Below, in pieces: positions 8,305-17,075 of a stretch of 64,000 nucleotides of DNA. The translations under genes and the position numbers were made by a program. The notes below the pieces were generated by a model, which was not told the origin of the DNA, ran no database searches, and saw nothing but the letters and a program-made list of their open reading frames with translations. The stretch is from Mycobacterium seoulense (lineage in GTDB: Bacteria; Actinomycetota; Actinomycetes; Mycobacteriales; Mycobacteriaceae), in contig NZ_AP022582.1 in assembly GCF_010731595.1 (NCBI RefSeq), forward strand, positions 248,001 to 312,000. Direction: 5' to 3'. Every line of letters begins with the position of its first letter. Position 1 is the first letter of the stretch.

Positions 8305-10827
8305 TCACATCTTGACGGCCAGCGGCCACACGTTCCAGATGTCTTCGCAGTATTCGGCGATCGCCCGATCCGATGAGAATTTGCCGCTGCGAGCGGTGTT
8401 CAGGATCGACATCTTCGCCCACGACTCCCTGTCCTGCCACGCGGCGCTCACCCGCTCCTGGCAGTTCACGTAGGACGCGTAGTCGGCGCACACCAGGAAG
8501 GGGTCGTCATGGCGCAGGTTGTCCACGAGCGGCCGGAAGACCTCGGTATCGCCGCGCGAGAACGTGCCGCCGGCAATGAGATCGAGCACCGCGCGCAGCT
8601 CGTCGTTGCCGTCGATGTAATCGGCCGGCCGGTATCCGCCCGCCTTGACCGCCTCGACCTCCTGCTCCGTCAGGCCGAACAGGAAGAAGTTCTCCGGTCC
8701 CACCTCGTCGCGCATCTCCACGTTCGCACCGTCGAGCGTGCCGACGGTCAAAGCGCCGTTGATCATGAACTTCATGTTGCCGGTGCCCGACGCTTCCTTG
8801 CCCGCGGTGGAGATCTGCTCGGACAGGTCGGCGGCCGGATAGATCATGTGGGCGTTCTGCACGTTGAAGTTCGGCACGAACGCCACCTTGAGGAACCGGT
8901 TGACGTCCGGGTCGGCGTTGACGGTCTCCCCGACGGCGTTGATCAGCTTGATGATCCGCTTGGCCATGAAGTACCCGGGCGCGGCCTTGCCCCCGAAGAT
9001 GAAGGCCCGCTGCGGAATCGACAGGCCCGGGTCCCGCTTGAGGCGGTGATACAGCGCAACGACGTGCAGCACGTTCAGATGCTGCCGCTTGTACTCGTGG
9101 ATGCGCTTGACCTGGACGTCGAACATCCAGTCCGGGTTGAGGTCGACGCCGGCCACCGAGCCGATGTACTTGGCCAGACGCGCCTTGTTGGTGCGTTTGA
9201 TGTCGCGCCATTCCCGCCTGAAGGCGGCGTCGTCGACGAATGGCTCCAGTCCGCGCAGGCGACCCAGATCGGTCAGCCAGCCGTCGCCGACGGTGCGGTC
9301 CAGCAATTCCCGCAACCCCGGATTGGCCAGCGCCAGGAAGCGGCGCGGCGTGACGCCATTGGTCTTGTTGCTGAACCGCTCGGGCCACATCTCGTAGAAG
9401 TCCTTGAGCACACTGCTTTTCAGTAGCTCCGAGTGCAGCGCGGCGACACCGTTGATGGCGTGGCTGCCGACGGTGGCCAGGTGCGCCATCCGGACGCTCT
9501 TGCCGCCGTTCTCGCCGATGAGCGACATCCGGCTGACCCGCTCCTCGTCACCCGGGAACCGGGCGCGCACCTCGTCGAGGAACCGGCGGTTGATCTCGTA
9601 GATGATCTCCAGGTGGCGCGGCAGCGCCTCGGCGAACATCTCCAGCGGCCAGGTCTCCAGCGCCTCCGGAAGCAGGGTGTGGTTGGTGTAGCCGAACGTC
9701 GCGACCGTGATCTCCCACGCCTCGTCCCAGGTGAGTTCGCGTTCGTCGACGAGCAGCCGCATGAGCTCGGCAACGCCGATCGACGGATGGGTGTCGTTGA
9801 GCTGCAACGCAAAACGCTGGGGGAGTTCCTGCACCGAGACGTCGGCAAGATCATCCAAGATGTGCAGCACATGCTGCAGCGAGCACGACACGAAGAAGTA
9901 CTGCTGCAGCAGACGCAGCTGTTTGCCCGCCTCCGGCTCGTCGTTGGGATAGAGCACCTTGGTGACCGTCTCCGACATCACCTCGTCCTCGACCGCCCCG
10001 TAGTAATCGCCGGTGTTGAAGGCTTCCAACGCGAACGACTTGACCGCCCGCGCGCTCCACAACGTCAGCACGTTGCAGGTGTTGACGCCGTAACCCTGAA
10101 TCGGCGTGTCGTAGGCGACCCCCTTGAGCACCCGTCCCGGCACCCACCGGACGTGGTCTTTTCCGGCGTCGTCCGTGTAGTGGGCGGCGTAACCGCCCCA
10201 TTTGACCAAGTAGTTGACGTCGGGTTTGGCTATCTCCCAAGGGTTCCCGTGGTCCAGCCAGTTGTCGGTCTGCTCGACCTGCCAGCCGTCGTGAATCTCC
10301 TGATCGAAAATGCCGAACTCGTAGCGGATGCCGTAGCCGATCGCGGGCCGCTCCAGGGTGGCCAGCGAGTCCAGGTAGCACGCGGCGAGCCGCCCGAGAC
10401 CGCCGTTGCCAAGGCCCGGCTCCTCCTCGCAGGCCAGGACGGTGTCCAGGTTCTGGCCCATCGCCGAAAGTGCTTCGCGGGCCGCCCGTTCCATGCCGAG
10501 GTTGAGCAGGTTGTTGCCCAGCTGCGGGCCCATCAGGAATTCCGCCGACAGGTAGCAGGTCACCTTGCGGCCGAGATCGAGCGAGGTCTGCGTCGAGACC
10601 ACGCGCCGGTCCTGCATGCGGTCGCGCACGGCCAGTGCCAGCGCCCGGTAGTAGTGCTCGGGACGCCGGGCCGCCGCCGGGCGGCCGATCGAATAGCGCA
10701 GGTGGTCGTTGATTGCCCGCTGCAGCGCGGCCGCGCTCATCCCGGTGCGGGAGTGCTCAACCAGGTCGGCCCGCGCGGGGGTCGAGGGAGAGAGTCCGTC
10801 GGGAGGCGTCTGCTCGACATCGGTCAT
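8305..10827 (-). CDS. glgP: glycogen phosphorylase
   Basis: 840-aa alpha-1,4-glucan phosphorylase, which releases glucose-1-phosphate from glycogen or maltodextrin. Most of the family's signature is visible: YLSAEFLMGPQLGNNLLNLG, the NGGLGRLAAC segment, QLNDTHPSIGVAELMR, MSLIGENGG, and the PLP-attachment region EASGTGNMKFMINGALTVGT with its Lys. Length agrees with mycobacterial GlgP. The ATG start has a GAGGGAG ribosome-binding site. Cytosolic; probably mobilises intracellular glycogen. The 247 bp upstream (10828-11074) contain only short hairpins (CAGAC/GTCTG, CTCAG/CTGAG) and no gene. Confidence 0.96.
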   Translation of the reverse strand: MTDVEQTPPDGLSPSTPARADLVEHSRTGMSAAALQRAINDHLRYSIGRPAAARRPEHYYRALALAVRDRMQDRRVVSTQTSLDLGRKVTCYLSAEFLMGPQLGNNLLNLGMERAAREALSAMGQNLDTVLACEEEPGLGNGGLGRLAACYLDSLATLERPAIGYGIRYEFGIFDQEIHDGWQVEQTDNWLDHGNPWEIAKPDVNYLVKWGGYAAHYTDDAGKDHVRWVPGRVLKGVAYDTPIQGYGVNTCNVLTLWSARAVKSFALEAFNTGDYYGAVEDEVMSETVTKVLYPNDEPEAGKQLRLLQQYFFVSCSLQHVLHILDDLADVSVQELPQRFALQLNDTHPSIGVAELMRLLVDERELTWDEAWEITVATFGYTNHTLLPEALETWPLEMFAEALPRHLEIIYEINRRFLDEVRARFPGDEERVSRMSLIGENGGKSVRMAHLATVGSHAINGVAALHSELLKSSVLKDFYEMWPERFSNKTNGVTPRRFLALANPGLRELLDRTVGDGWLTDLGRLRGLEPFVDDAAFRREWRDIKRTNKARLAKYIGSVAGVDLNPDWMFDVQVKRIHEYKRQHLNVLHVVALYHRLKRDPGLSIPQRAFIFGGKAAPGYFMAKRIIKLINAVGETVNADPDVNRFLKVAFVPNFNVQNAHMIYPAADLSEQISTAGKEASGTGNMKFMINGALTVGTLDGANVEMRDEVGPENFFLFGLTEQEVEAVKAGGYRPADYIDGNDELRAVLDLIAGGTFSRGDTEVFRPLVDNLRHDDPFLVCADYASYVNCQERVSAAWQDRESWAKMSILNTARSGKFSSDRAIAEYCEDIWNVWPLAVKM

Positions 10828-11074
10828 GGTGGGTACTACTCCCTCGAGGTTGCCGCAATCAACCTGTCCGCCCGGGGCGGCAGACCGTCAGTCTGGCAGC
10901 GATGTTTGCACACCAGGCGCGCAGTCGAAGGCTGTTACGTAAACACCAGCTCACGGGCCGGCGACGAAACGGCGTTGAGCGCAGTAGCCACCACTCCGGC
11001 GCAGGGGCTGACGGTGGCGGGACCGCCGCGCTCCTCAGTCTGCTGAGTACACCGCTAACGGCCGGCGCCTAACG

Positions 11075-11398
11075 TCAGTGCGCGCCGGACAGGTTCAGCG
11101 TCACCACGCCGGCGATGATCAACGCGACCCCGACGACCTTGGCGACCGAGACCGTCGAGCCGAGAAACAGCACCGCGATGAGCACGATGAGCGCGGTGCC
11201 GATTGCCGACCACAATGCGTAGGCGACGTCTGTTTGCATGCCGCGCGAGATCGACACCGCCAGGAGCGCAAAGGAGATGGCGTAACCCGTGAGGCAGATG
11301 ACCGTCGGCCACAGTCGGGTGAAGCCTTCAGTGCTCTTGAGCAGGCTGGTCGCGATCACCTCCGCGAAGATGGCGCAGAAGAGAAACAGGTAGGTCAA
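11075..11398 (-). CDS. mmr: small multidrug resistance (SMR) efflux protein
   Basis: 107-aa, four-TM SMR transporter that exchanges protons for cationic drugs and dyes. It has the essential membrane Glu in the first helix (FAEVIATSLLKSTEGFTR), the central motif MQTDVAYALWSAIGTA, and a last helix ending VVTLNLSGAH. Sequence and length match mycobacterial Mmr (Rv3065 from memory). A TTG start at 11398 is chosen because GGAGG lies six bases upstream and it gives the canonical 107-aa protein; upstream extension is not SMR-like. Its neighbour across 66 bp is divergent. Confidence 0.93.
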   Translation of the reverse strand: MTYLFLFCAIFAEVIATSLLKSTEGFTRLWPTVICLTGYAISFALLAVSISRGMQTDVAYALWSAIGTALIVLIAVLFLGSTVSVAKVVGVALIIAGVVTLNLSGAH

Positions 11399-11464
11399 GA
11401 CGCCTCCTCGCGTGCGGACGTACATGTATGTGTGTACAGGACTGTCGTGGAAGGATCGCGCCGT

Positions 11465-12388
11465 ATGACCTTTCCCGCCCAACCGCTGCGGTTCGACGTG
11501 GGCGACGTGATCGGGGAGCAAGCGTCGCTGGCGGCGACCTACTATCCCGCGCGCACCGACGCGCAGGCGCTGGGTCTGTTGGTCTGTCTGCCGGGCGGCA
11601 CCTACAGCCGTGACTACTGGGATCTACGCATCCCCGGCCATCACGGGTATAGCTTCGCCGAATTCGCCACCGGGAACGGCTACGCCGTGGTGACCATAGA
11701 TCCGCTCGGTACCGGTGAAAGCTCGCAGCCGGCACGCCATTTCGACTTCAGCGACATCGCCGCCACGCTCGCGCATGCGGTTTCCGCGTTGCCCGGCGCC
11801 ACCGGAATCCAGGCACCCCCGGTGGCCATGGCCCATTCCCTCGGTGGCTACCTGGCCATCACGCAGCAGGCGCTGTTCTCCAGCTTCACCGCGCTGGCCC
11901 TGCTCGGGTGCACCAATCAACACGTGGCGCCGCTGAACCTGGATCCGGCATTCATCGCCCGCGCGGCAACCGCACAGGGGCGCGCCGAGCTCGCCCGGGA
12001 GATACTTTCCGCCCTTCAGCAGCCCTACTTCGAGGGACCGCGCGAGCATCTGCAGAGCTGGTTCCACCTCAGCGACGTTCCGGCAGGCGTCGTGGCGGCG
12101 GACCGTGTCGTCGCGACGTCGATGGTGCCGCGGGTGTTCGGCACCGCCATGATCCCCGGTGTCGTCGCCGAACACGCCGCACTGATCGACGTCCCCGTGT
12201 TGATCGGCTACGGCGCCCTCGATGTCTCACCTGACCCGCGTGGCGAGGCGGCCCTGTATCGCAGCTGCCCGGACATCACCACCCTCGTAGTGGCCGACAG
12301 CGCGCATTGCCACAACATGGCGTCGAGCCGCCACCGGCTATGGCGACGCCTGCTCGACTGGGCCGCGACCGTAACCTTCCGATCGTGA
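11465..12388 (+). CDS. alpha/beta-hydrolase
   Basis: 307-aa alpha/beta-hydrolase. The nucleophile elbow is AHSLGGY (Ser near residue 126), the acid is in GALDVSPD, and the catalytic His is in DSAHCHN near the end. A CLPGGTYSRDYWD segment supplies the oxyanion region. Likely an esterase or lipase-like enzyme of unknown substrate. ATG at 11465 is preceded by GGAAGGA. The last four bases overlap the DoxX start (GTGA), so the two are translationally coupled. It is divergent from mmr. Confidence 0.85.
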   Translation: MTFPAQPLRFDVGDVIGEQASLAATYYPARTDAQALGLLVCLPGGTYSRDYWDLRIPGHHGYSFAEFATGNGYAVVTIDPLGTGESSQPARHFDFSDIAATLAHAVSALPGATGIQAPPVAMAHSLGGYLAITQQALFSSFTALALLGCTNQHVAPLNLDPAFIARAATAQGRAELAREILSALQQPYFEGPREHLQSWFHLSDVPAGVVAADRVVATSMVPRVFGTAMIPGVVAEHAALIDVPVLIGYGALDVSPDPRGEAALYRSCPDITTLVVADSAHCHNMASSRHRLWRRLLDWAATVTFRS

Positions 12389-12813
12389 CAAGGGACTTGG
12401 ATCGGCGACTGGATCGCCACGTGCCGGCGGTGCTCAGTGTGTTCCGGCTCGTCTACGGTTTGCTCTTCGCCGCATACGGCTCGAGGAGCCTGTTCGATTG
12501 GCCCGTCCGGTCGCCGGTTCGCATCGAGTTCGGATCCTGGCCCGGCTGGTACGCCGGGTTCATCGAGGTCGTTGCGGGTCTGCTCATCGCCACGGGCCTG
12601 TTCACCCGCGCCGTCGCGTTCGTGGCCTCGGGGCAGATGGCGGTCGCCTACTTCTGGATCCACCAACCCCAAGGGCTCTGGCCGGTCGCCGATCCGCCGG
12701 CGGGCAACGGTGGGGCGTTGGCGATCCTGTTCTGCTTCGCGTTCTTCCTGCTGGTCTTCACCGGCGGTGGACGCTACTCGATCGACGCGCTGCGCGGACG
12801 GCCCTTCCGGTAG
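12385..12813 (+). CDS. DoxX-family membrane protein
   Basis: 142-aa DoxX/DoxD-like integral membrane protein with about four TM helices: FRLVYGLLFAAYG, GFIEVVAGLLIATGLFTRAVAFVASGQMAVAYFW, and ALAILFCFAFFLLVFTGGG. DoxX proteins take part in membrane redox and oxidative-stress complexes. The GTG start at 12385 overlaps the hydrolase stop (GTGA) and gives the usual DoxX length; an upstream start would add Arg/Pro residues antisense to nothing sensible. From memory it corresponds to Rv3064c, which neighbours mmr in M. tuberculosis. Confidence 0.85.
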   Translation: MTRDLDRRLDRHVPAVLSVFRLVYGLLFAAYGSRSLFDWPVRSPVRIEFGSWPGWYAGFIEVVAGLLIATGLFTRAVAFVASGQMAVAYFWIHQPQGLWPVADPPAGNGGALAILFCFAFFLLVFTGGGRYSIDALRGRPFR

Positions 12814-12823
12814 ACCGGGGATA

Positions 12824-12851
12824 ATGGCATTCTCTGATACGGAGAAGCCAT
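12824..12851. promoter_or_regulatory. inverted repeat between DoxX and SDR genes
   Basis: ATGGCATTCTC (12824-12834), a 7-bp spacer, then GAGAAGCCAT (12842-12851). The arms match over 10 bp with a single bulged A. It sits 19-46 bp before the SDR start and overlaps a GATAAT-like -10 box at 12820, so it could be an operator or a short hairpin in the leader. The AGGAGG at 12858-12863 serves the SDR. Confidence 0.5.
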
Positions 12852-12869
12852 TTCCGTAGGAGGTCAAGG

Positions 12870-13670
12870 ATGAGCGCGGACCAACGGTGCGATGGGATGG
12901 TGGCCCTCGTCACCGGCAGCAGCCGTGGGCTGGGCAAGGCGATCGCCGCACGGCTCGCCGCGCGCGGCGCCACGGTCGCGCTGACCGCCCGCACGATGGA
13001 CCCCGACCCCAAATACCAGGGCTCGCTGAGCGAGACCCTGGGGGAGATCGTGGCCGCCGGCGGGAAGGCCGTCGCGGTCCAAGCCGATCTGTCGCAATCC
13101 GAGGAACGGGAAAGGCTTTTCGCCGAGGTGGTCAGCGCCGTAGGCGCCCCCGACATCTTGGTCAACAACGCGGCGGTGACCTTTCTGCGTCCCCTGGACG
13201 GTTTTCCCGAACGGCGGGCCCGCCTGATGATGGAGATGCATGTCCTCGGCCCACTGCAGTTGAGCCAGTTGGCGATTCCGGCGATGCGGGAGCGCGGGCG
13301 GGGCTGGATCCTGAACCTGACCTCGTTGGGCGGTGACCTGCCACCGGGACCGCCGTTCTCCGAGTTCGACCGCACCGCGGGCTTCGGCTTCTACGGCACG
13401 GTCAAGGCCGCACTCAACCGGCTGACGAAAAGCCTTGCGGCAGAGCTGTACGACGACGGGATCGCCGTCAACGCCGCCGCGCCCAGCAATCCGGTGGCCA
13501 CGCCGGGAGCAGGCACCCTCGACCTGGCCAAGACCGGCACCGAAGACATCGAACTGATCACCGAGACGGCCTTCCGGTTGTGCACCGGTGACCCGAAGAC
13601 CCTCACCGGGCGCATCGCGCACACCCGGCCCTTCCTCGCCGAGGTCGGCTGGACCAAGCCCGCCGGCTGA
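12870..13670 (+). CDS. SDR-family oxidoreductase
   Basis: 266-aa short-chain dehydrogenase with TGSSRGLG (residues 15-22), NNAA in the fourth strand, and catalytic Tyr175-x3-Lys179 (YGTVK). It has an extended loop before the active site (SLGGDLPPGPPFSEFDRT). Strong AGGAGG ribosome-binding site seven bases before ATG. The stop is directly abutted by the start of the kinase-like gene at 13671, so the two form an operon. In ACAD10/11-type hydroxy-acid catabolism such reductases can act beside the kinase; here that role is inference. Confidence 0.88.
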   Translation: MSADQRCDGMVALVTGSSRGLGKAIAARLAARGATVALTARTMDPDPKYQGSLSETLGEIVAAGGKAVAVQADLSQSEERERLFAEVVSAVGAPDILVNNAAVTFLRPLDGFPERRARLMMEMHVLGPLQLSQLAIPAMRERGRGWILNLTSLGGDLPPGPPFSEFDRTAGFGFYGTVKAALNRLTKSLAAELYDDGIAVNAAAPSNPVATPGAGTLDLAKTGTEDIELITETAFRLCTGDPKTLTGRIAHTRPFLAEVGWTKPAG

Positions 13671-14642
13671 ATGGCCGAGCTGGATCCCGACGAGCTGCGG
13701 CGGCGCCTGGCGGTCGCCGGCGTTATCGGCGTCGCCCCACTGTCCGGGGGCGCCTCCAGCCTCACGTTCGAAGGCGCCCTGGACGGCCGGCCCGTGGTGA
13801 TCAAGGTTGCCCCGCCCGGCGTCGAACCGGTCGCGCATCGCGACGTGCTGCGTCAGGCCCGCATCTTGAAAGCGCTTGCCGGGACGCGGGTTCCGGTGCC
13901 CGAGGTGTTGTGGGAGGACCCGGGCGCGCCGCCGCGTACGCCGCCCTTGTTCGTGATGTCACACGTCGACGGCGAGTGCGTGGAACCGCTTTTCGACCGC
14001 TGTGCCGGTTCCCCCGCTCTTCCCGAGCGGTACCGCAACGCATGCCGGGTCATGGCCGCGCTGCACAATCTGTCGCCGAGCGGGCTTGGCCTGGGCGGTG
14101 AACCGATTGTCGATGCGGTCGCCGAAGTCCGGCGGTGGTGTGAAACGCTGCGAACCGTCGACGCGGCGCTGGTGCCCGACTGGCCGGACGTGCGCGACGC
14201 GTTGTTGAGTTGCGCCCCAACGCCTGTGCGGCCGAGCGTGGTGCATGGTGATTTCCGGCTGGGCAACCTGATGGCCGTCGGCTCCCGCGTCAACGCGGTC
14301 ATCGATTGGGAAATCTGGTCGGTGGGCGATCCGCGCATCGACGCGGGTTGGTTTTTGATCAACTGCGACCCGGACACCTACCGGCGCGTTCCGGGGGCGG
14401 GGGGCATGGTGCCGCCCGTGGCCGAGCTCGCCGACATCTATCAAGAAGAGCTGGGTCGCGAGGTCACCGATCTGTCCTGGTTCAGGGCGCTGGCGTGCTT
14501 CAAGTCGGCGGCGACGTGGGCGCTGATCGTCAAGCACAACCGGCGAAGGCGCTCGCCACGGACGGAATTGGAGGCCATGGCGGCGACGCTTCCGCGGTTG
14601 CTGGCTCGGGCGCGGTCGCACCTCGACCGGCGGCGCAAGTGA
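13671..14642 (+). CDS. aminoglycoside-phosphotransferase-fold kinase (ACAD10/11-type partner)
   Basis: 323-aa APH-family protein. It has a glycine-rich start (LSGGASSLTF), a VVIKVAPPG lysine, the catalytic VVHGDFRLGNLM, and VIDWEIWSVGDPRIDAGWFL as the metal-binding segment. This form of the fold is closest to the kinase domain fused to mammalian ACAD10/11 and to LvaA, which phosphorylates 4-hydroxyacyl-CoA, rather than to antibiotic kinases. An ACAD with the matching active site lies 1.1 kb away (15768-17063, opposite strand). Expected role: ATP-dependent phosphorylation of a hydroxyacyl-CoA, cytosolic. Drug resistance is not implied. Confidence 0.82.
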   Translation: MAELDPDELRRRLAVAGVIGVAPLSGGASSLTFEGALDGRPVVIKVAPPGVEPVAHRDVLRQARILKALAGTRVPVPEVLWEDPGAPPRTPPLFVMSHVDGECVEPLFDRCAGSPALPERYRNACRVMAALHNLSPSGLGLGGEPIVDAVAEVRRWCETLRTVDAALVPDWPDVRDALLSCAPTPVRPSVVHGDFRLGNLMAVGSRVNAVIDWEIWSVGDPRIDAGWFLINCDPDTYRRVPGAGGMVPPVAELADIYQEELGREVTDLSWFRALACFKSAATWALIVKHNRRRRSPRTELEAMAATLPRLLARARSHLDRRRK

Positions 14643-14900
14643 TCAGGCGCAGTTGGCGTGGAGATTTTGGCACCACATTCCGACACCACCCCAGTCGCCT
14701 GACGAGCCGACTGAATCTTCGTAAGGGTTCGTCATTGTCGTCGGGTACTGGATCTGCCATTCGTCGATCGTCGGGATGTCGTCCACCTGGCCCGGGTCCG
14801 GAGACGCGAGCGCTGTTCCGGCCGCAAATCCGGTGCTGCCCGTCAAAGCCGCAAGGGCCGTCAATCCCACGATGAGTAGAGCAGCAAATCTGCGTTTCAT
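14643..14900 (-). CDS. small secreted protein
   Basis: 85 aa. A clear signal peptide (MKRRF then about 20 hydrophobic residues, ending ALAS-PDPGQ near residue 33) leaves a mature peptide of about 52 residues. This is acidic, Trp/Tyr-containing, and ends with two Cys (MWCQNLHANCA) that could form a disulphide. The stop abuts the kinase gene's stop on the other strand. It resembles short exported mycobacterial peptides of unknown function. The start has an AAGGG-type ribosome-binding site. Confidence 0.68.
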   Translation of the reverse strand: MKRRFAALLIVGLTALAALTGSTGFAAGTALASPDPGQVDDIPTIDEWQIQYPTTMTNPYEDSVGSSGDWGGVGMWCQNLHANCA

Positions 14901-15039
14901 CGTCGCAACCCTTCCGTCGCCTGCCTGAACCGCCGGCTAACAGGGTAATCCTACCTTCGGCGTCTACATCGCATAAGAGTCACAAACACACAACAACTTT
15001 GGTCGGCCGCCCAGCAAATTTCGCGACTCGCGACGGCGG

Positions 15040-15771
15040 GTGCGTACGTTGGCGTGCGTGAGGCCGGTAGCCGTGGTCGTTCGTCGCGCGCTGGTGGTCG
15101 CCGTTTGCCTCGTCATGTCCGTGGTCGCGGCGCCGGCGGCGACCGCCGACCCCGATGACGGTCCCGAGATCGAGCCTGCCGCTGCAGCTTTGGCACCGGC
15201 CGGGGGGGCGGTGCCCTCGAATCCCCCCGTCATCCTCAACACCCCCGACGGCTGGACCCTGGGGCTGGGTGCGAAGGACGAGGCGCAACTCCCGGTGGCA
15301 CCGCTGACCACCTCCATCGCCTCGCGCGAGTACATGGCCAGCGGCATCTTCGTCGGCTCGCTGAAAGGACCGGAAGAGCCCCACGGAATCCTGGAGGTGG
15401 GTTACCAGATCGGCTGCGGGATCGATATGAGCACATCCAACGGCGTGATCATGGAGGGTGGTGCCGGCATCATTCCGGGCGTCAGCCCCACCTTCGACAC
15501 CACCGGTACACTGCCGCCGCTGCTGCCGTTCGTTTCGACCCCGATGAACGGCGTGATGAGCATCGGAATGAAGCCCGGCCTCGTCATCACGGTGCCGGTG
15601 ATCAAGAAACAATTCAAGGGCGCCAATCCGTGGGTGATGATCAGCAACTTCCACATCAAGATCGACGGGTGCGTCGGCCAGTCGTTCATCCGCTCCTATG
15701 CGGTGCTCACTCGAATGACCGACCTCTCCGACGTCGTGCTGTCGTATGTCGGGGTCACCAAATCGGTCTAG
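15040..15771 (+). CDS. MspA-family porin
   Basis: 243 aa. An N-terminal signal peptide (RRALVVAVCLVMSVVAAPAATA-D) precedes an MspA domain with hallmark strings: DGWTLGLGAKDE, YMASGIFVGSLKGPEEPHGILEVGYQIGCGIDMSTSNG, and FHIKIDGCVGQSFIRSY. MspA porins are octameric outer-membrane channels for small hydrophilic solutes. Two internal Cys (GCG and GCVG) are typical of the non-classical members. GTG at 15040 or 15058 are both possible starts. Its last four bases overlap the convergent dehydrogenase gene. The 139 bp upstream hold no other gene. Confidence 0.88.
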   Translation: MRTLACVRPVAVVVRRALVVAVCLVMSVVAAPAATADPDDGPEIEPAAAALAPAGGAVPSNPPVILNTPDGWTLGLGAKDEAQLPVAPLTTSIASREYMASGIFVGSLKGPEEPHGILEVGYQIGCGIDMSTSNGVIMEGGAGIIPGVSPTFDTTGTLPPLLPFVSTPMNGVMSIGMKPGLVITVPVIKKQFKGANPWVMISNFHIKIDGCVGQSFIRSYAVLTRMTDLSDVVLSYVGVTKSV

Positions 15772-17063
15772 CCGCGGGGTATGCCGGCCAGCTTGTCGGC
15801 GAACTTCGCTTCGGCGGCCGCGCGCAACCGGATCAAGTGCTCGGAGGGGAACAGGTCGGGCGCGGGCTCGCGGTCTTTCAACAGCAAGCGGGCCAGCGTC
15901 ACCTTGTGCACCTCGGTCGGACCGTCGGCCAGGCCCAGCACGAACGACTCCACCAGGTACTGCACGAACGGCATCTCGTGGGTGGTGCCCAGTGATCCGT
16001 GCAGTTGCAGCGCCCGCGACGAGACATCGTGTAGCACCTTCTGCATCATCGCCTTCACCGCCGAAATGTCCGCCCGCACCGCCTTGTAGTCGTTGAATTG
16101 GTCTATCTTCCAAGCGGTTTGCAGGGTCAGCAGCCGGAAGGCCTCGATCTGCATCCACGAGTCGGCGATCACCTCCTGTACGAGTTGCTTGTTGGACAGC
16201 ACCTCGCCCTGCGTGTACCGCGACACGGCCCGCTCGCAGAGCATGTCGAAGATCCGGCGGACCAGGCCGACGGTGCGCATCGCGTGGTGAATCCGCCCGC
16301 CGCCCAATCGGGTTTGCGCGACGACGAAGGCCCCACCCCGCGGACCCAGCATGTGATCGGCCGGCACGCGCACATTCTCGTAGCGGACATAGCCCTCACG
16401 CCCGCCGCCCAGTGGCTGGTAACCGAGGCCGACGTCGCGGAGCACGTTGATGCCTGCAGTGTCGCCCGGAACGACGAACATCGAATACCGCTGATAGGGC
16501 GGCGCGTCGGGGTCGGTCATGGCCATCACGATGATGAACGACGCCATCGAGGCGAACGACGAGAACCACTTCTCCCCGTTGATGATCCAGTGGTCGCCGT
16601 CGGGGACGGCGGTGGTACGGAACACCTTCGGGTCGGCGCCGCCCTGCGGCTCGGTCATCGAAAAGCAGGACACGATCCGGTTGTCGAGCAGCGGCTCGAG
16701 GTAGCGGGCCTTGAGCTCCGGGGTGCCGTAGTGGGCCAGGATTTCGCTGTTGCCCGAATCGGGAGCCTGGGAGCCGAAGACGATCGGCGCGCACTCCGAG
16801 CGCCCCAGGATCTCGTTGAGCAGAGCCAATTTCACCTGACCGAAGCCCGGGCCGCCCAGGTGCGGACCGAGGTGGGTGGCCCACAGGCCGCGCTCCCTGA
16901 CGACCTCCTGCAGCGGCGGGATCAGCGCCTGGCGCACCGGATCGTTGAGGTCGTGCGACTCCTTGACGATCAGGTCGATCGGTTCGCACTCTTCGCGCAC
17001 GAAGTCCTCGACCCATTCGAGTTGTCGCGCCCACTCGGGGTCGGTGGAGAAGTCCCACGACAT
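15768..17063 (-). CDS. acyl-CoA dehydrogenase, ACAD10/11-like
   Basis: 431-aa flavoprotein that oxidises acyl-CoA at the alpha-beta position. Family motifs: CFSMTEPQGGADP with GEKWFSS (FAD/substrate binding), ALQLHGSLGTTHEMP, and LADGPTEVHK. In ordinary ACADs the last motif carries the catalytic Glu (YEGT); here Asp takes that place (ADGP), as in ACAD10/11 and LvaC-type enzymes acting on phosphorylated hydroxyacyl-CoA. It is the last gene of a four-gene operon, 12 bp behind the CoA transferase, with an AGAGGA ribosome-binding site. Confidence 0.9.
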   Translation of the reverse strand: MSWDFSTDPEWARQLEWVEDFVREECEPIDLIVKESHDLNDPVRQALIPPLQEVVRERGLWATHLGPHLGGPGFGQVKLALLNEILGRSECAPIVFGSQAPDSGNSEILAHYGTPELKARYLEPLLDNRIVSCFSMTEPQGGADPKVFRTTAVPDGDHWIINGEKWFSSFASMASFIIVMAMTDPDAPPYQRYSMFVVPGDTAGINVLRDVGLGYQPLGGGREGYVRYENVRVPADHMLGPRGGAFVVAQTRLGGGRIHHAMRTVGLVRRIFDMLCERAVSRYTQGEVLSNKQLVQEVIADSWMQIEAFRLLTLQTAWKIDQFNDYKAVRADISAVKAMMQKVLHDVSSRALQLHGSLGTTHEMPFVQYLVESFVLGLADGPTEVHKVTLARLLLKDREPAPDLFPSEHLIRLRAAAEAKFADKLAGIPRG

Positions 17064-17075
17064 GCGCCGTCCTCT

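Noticed and set aside
13671..14642. Aminoglycoside resistance gene
   Set aside because: The fold is shared, but context and motif details match the acyl-CoA-linked kinase subfamily.
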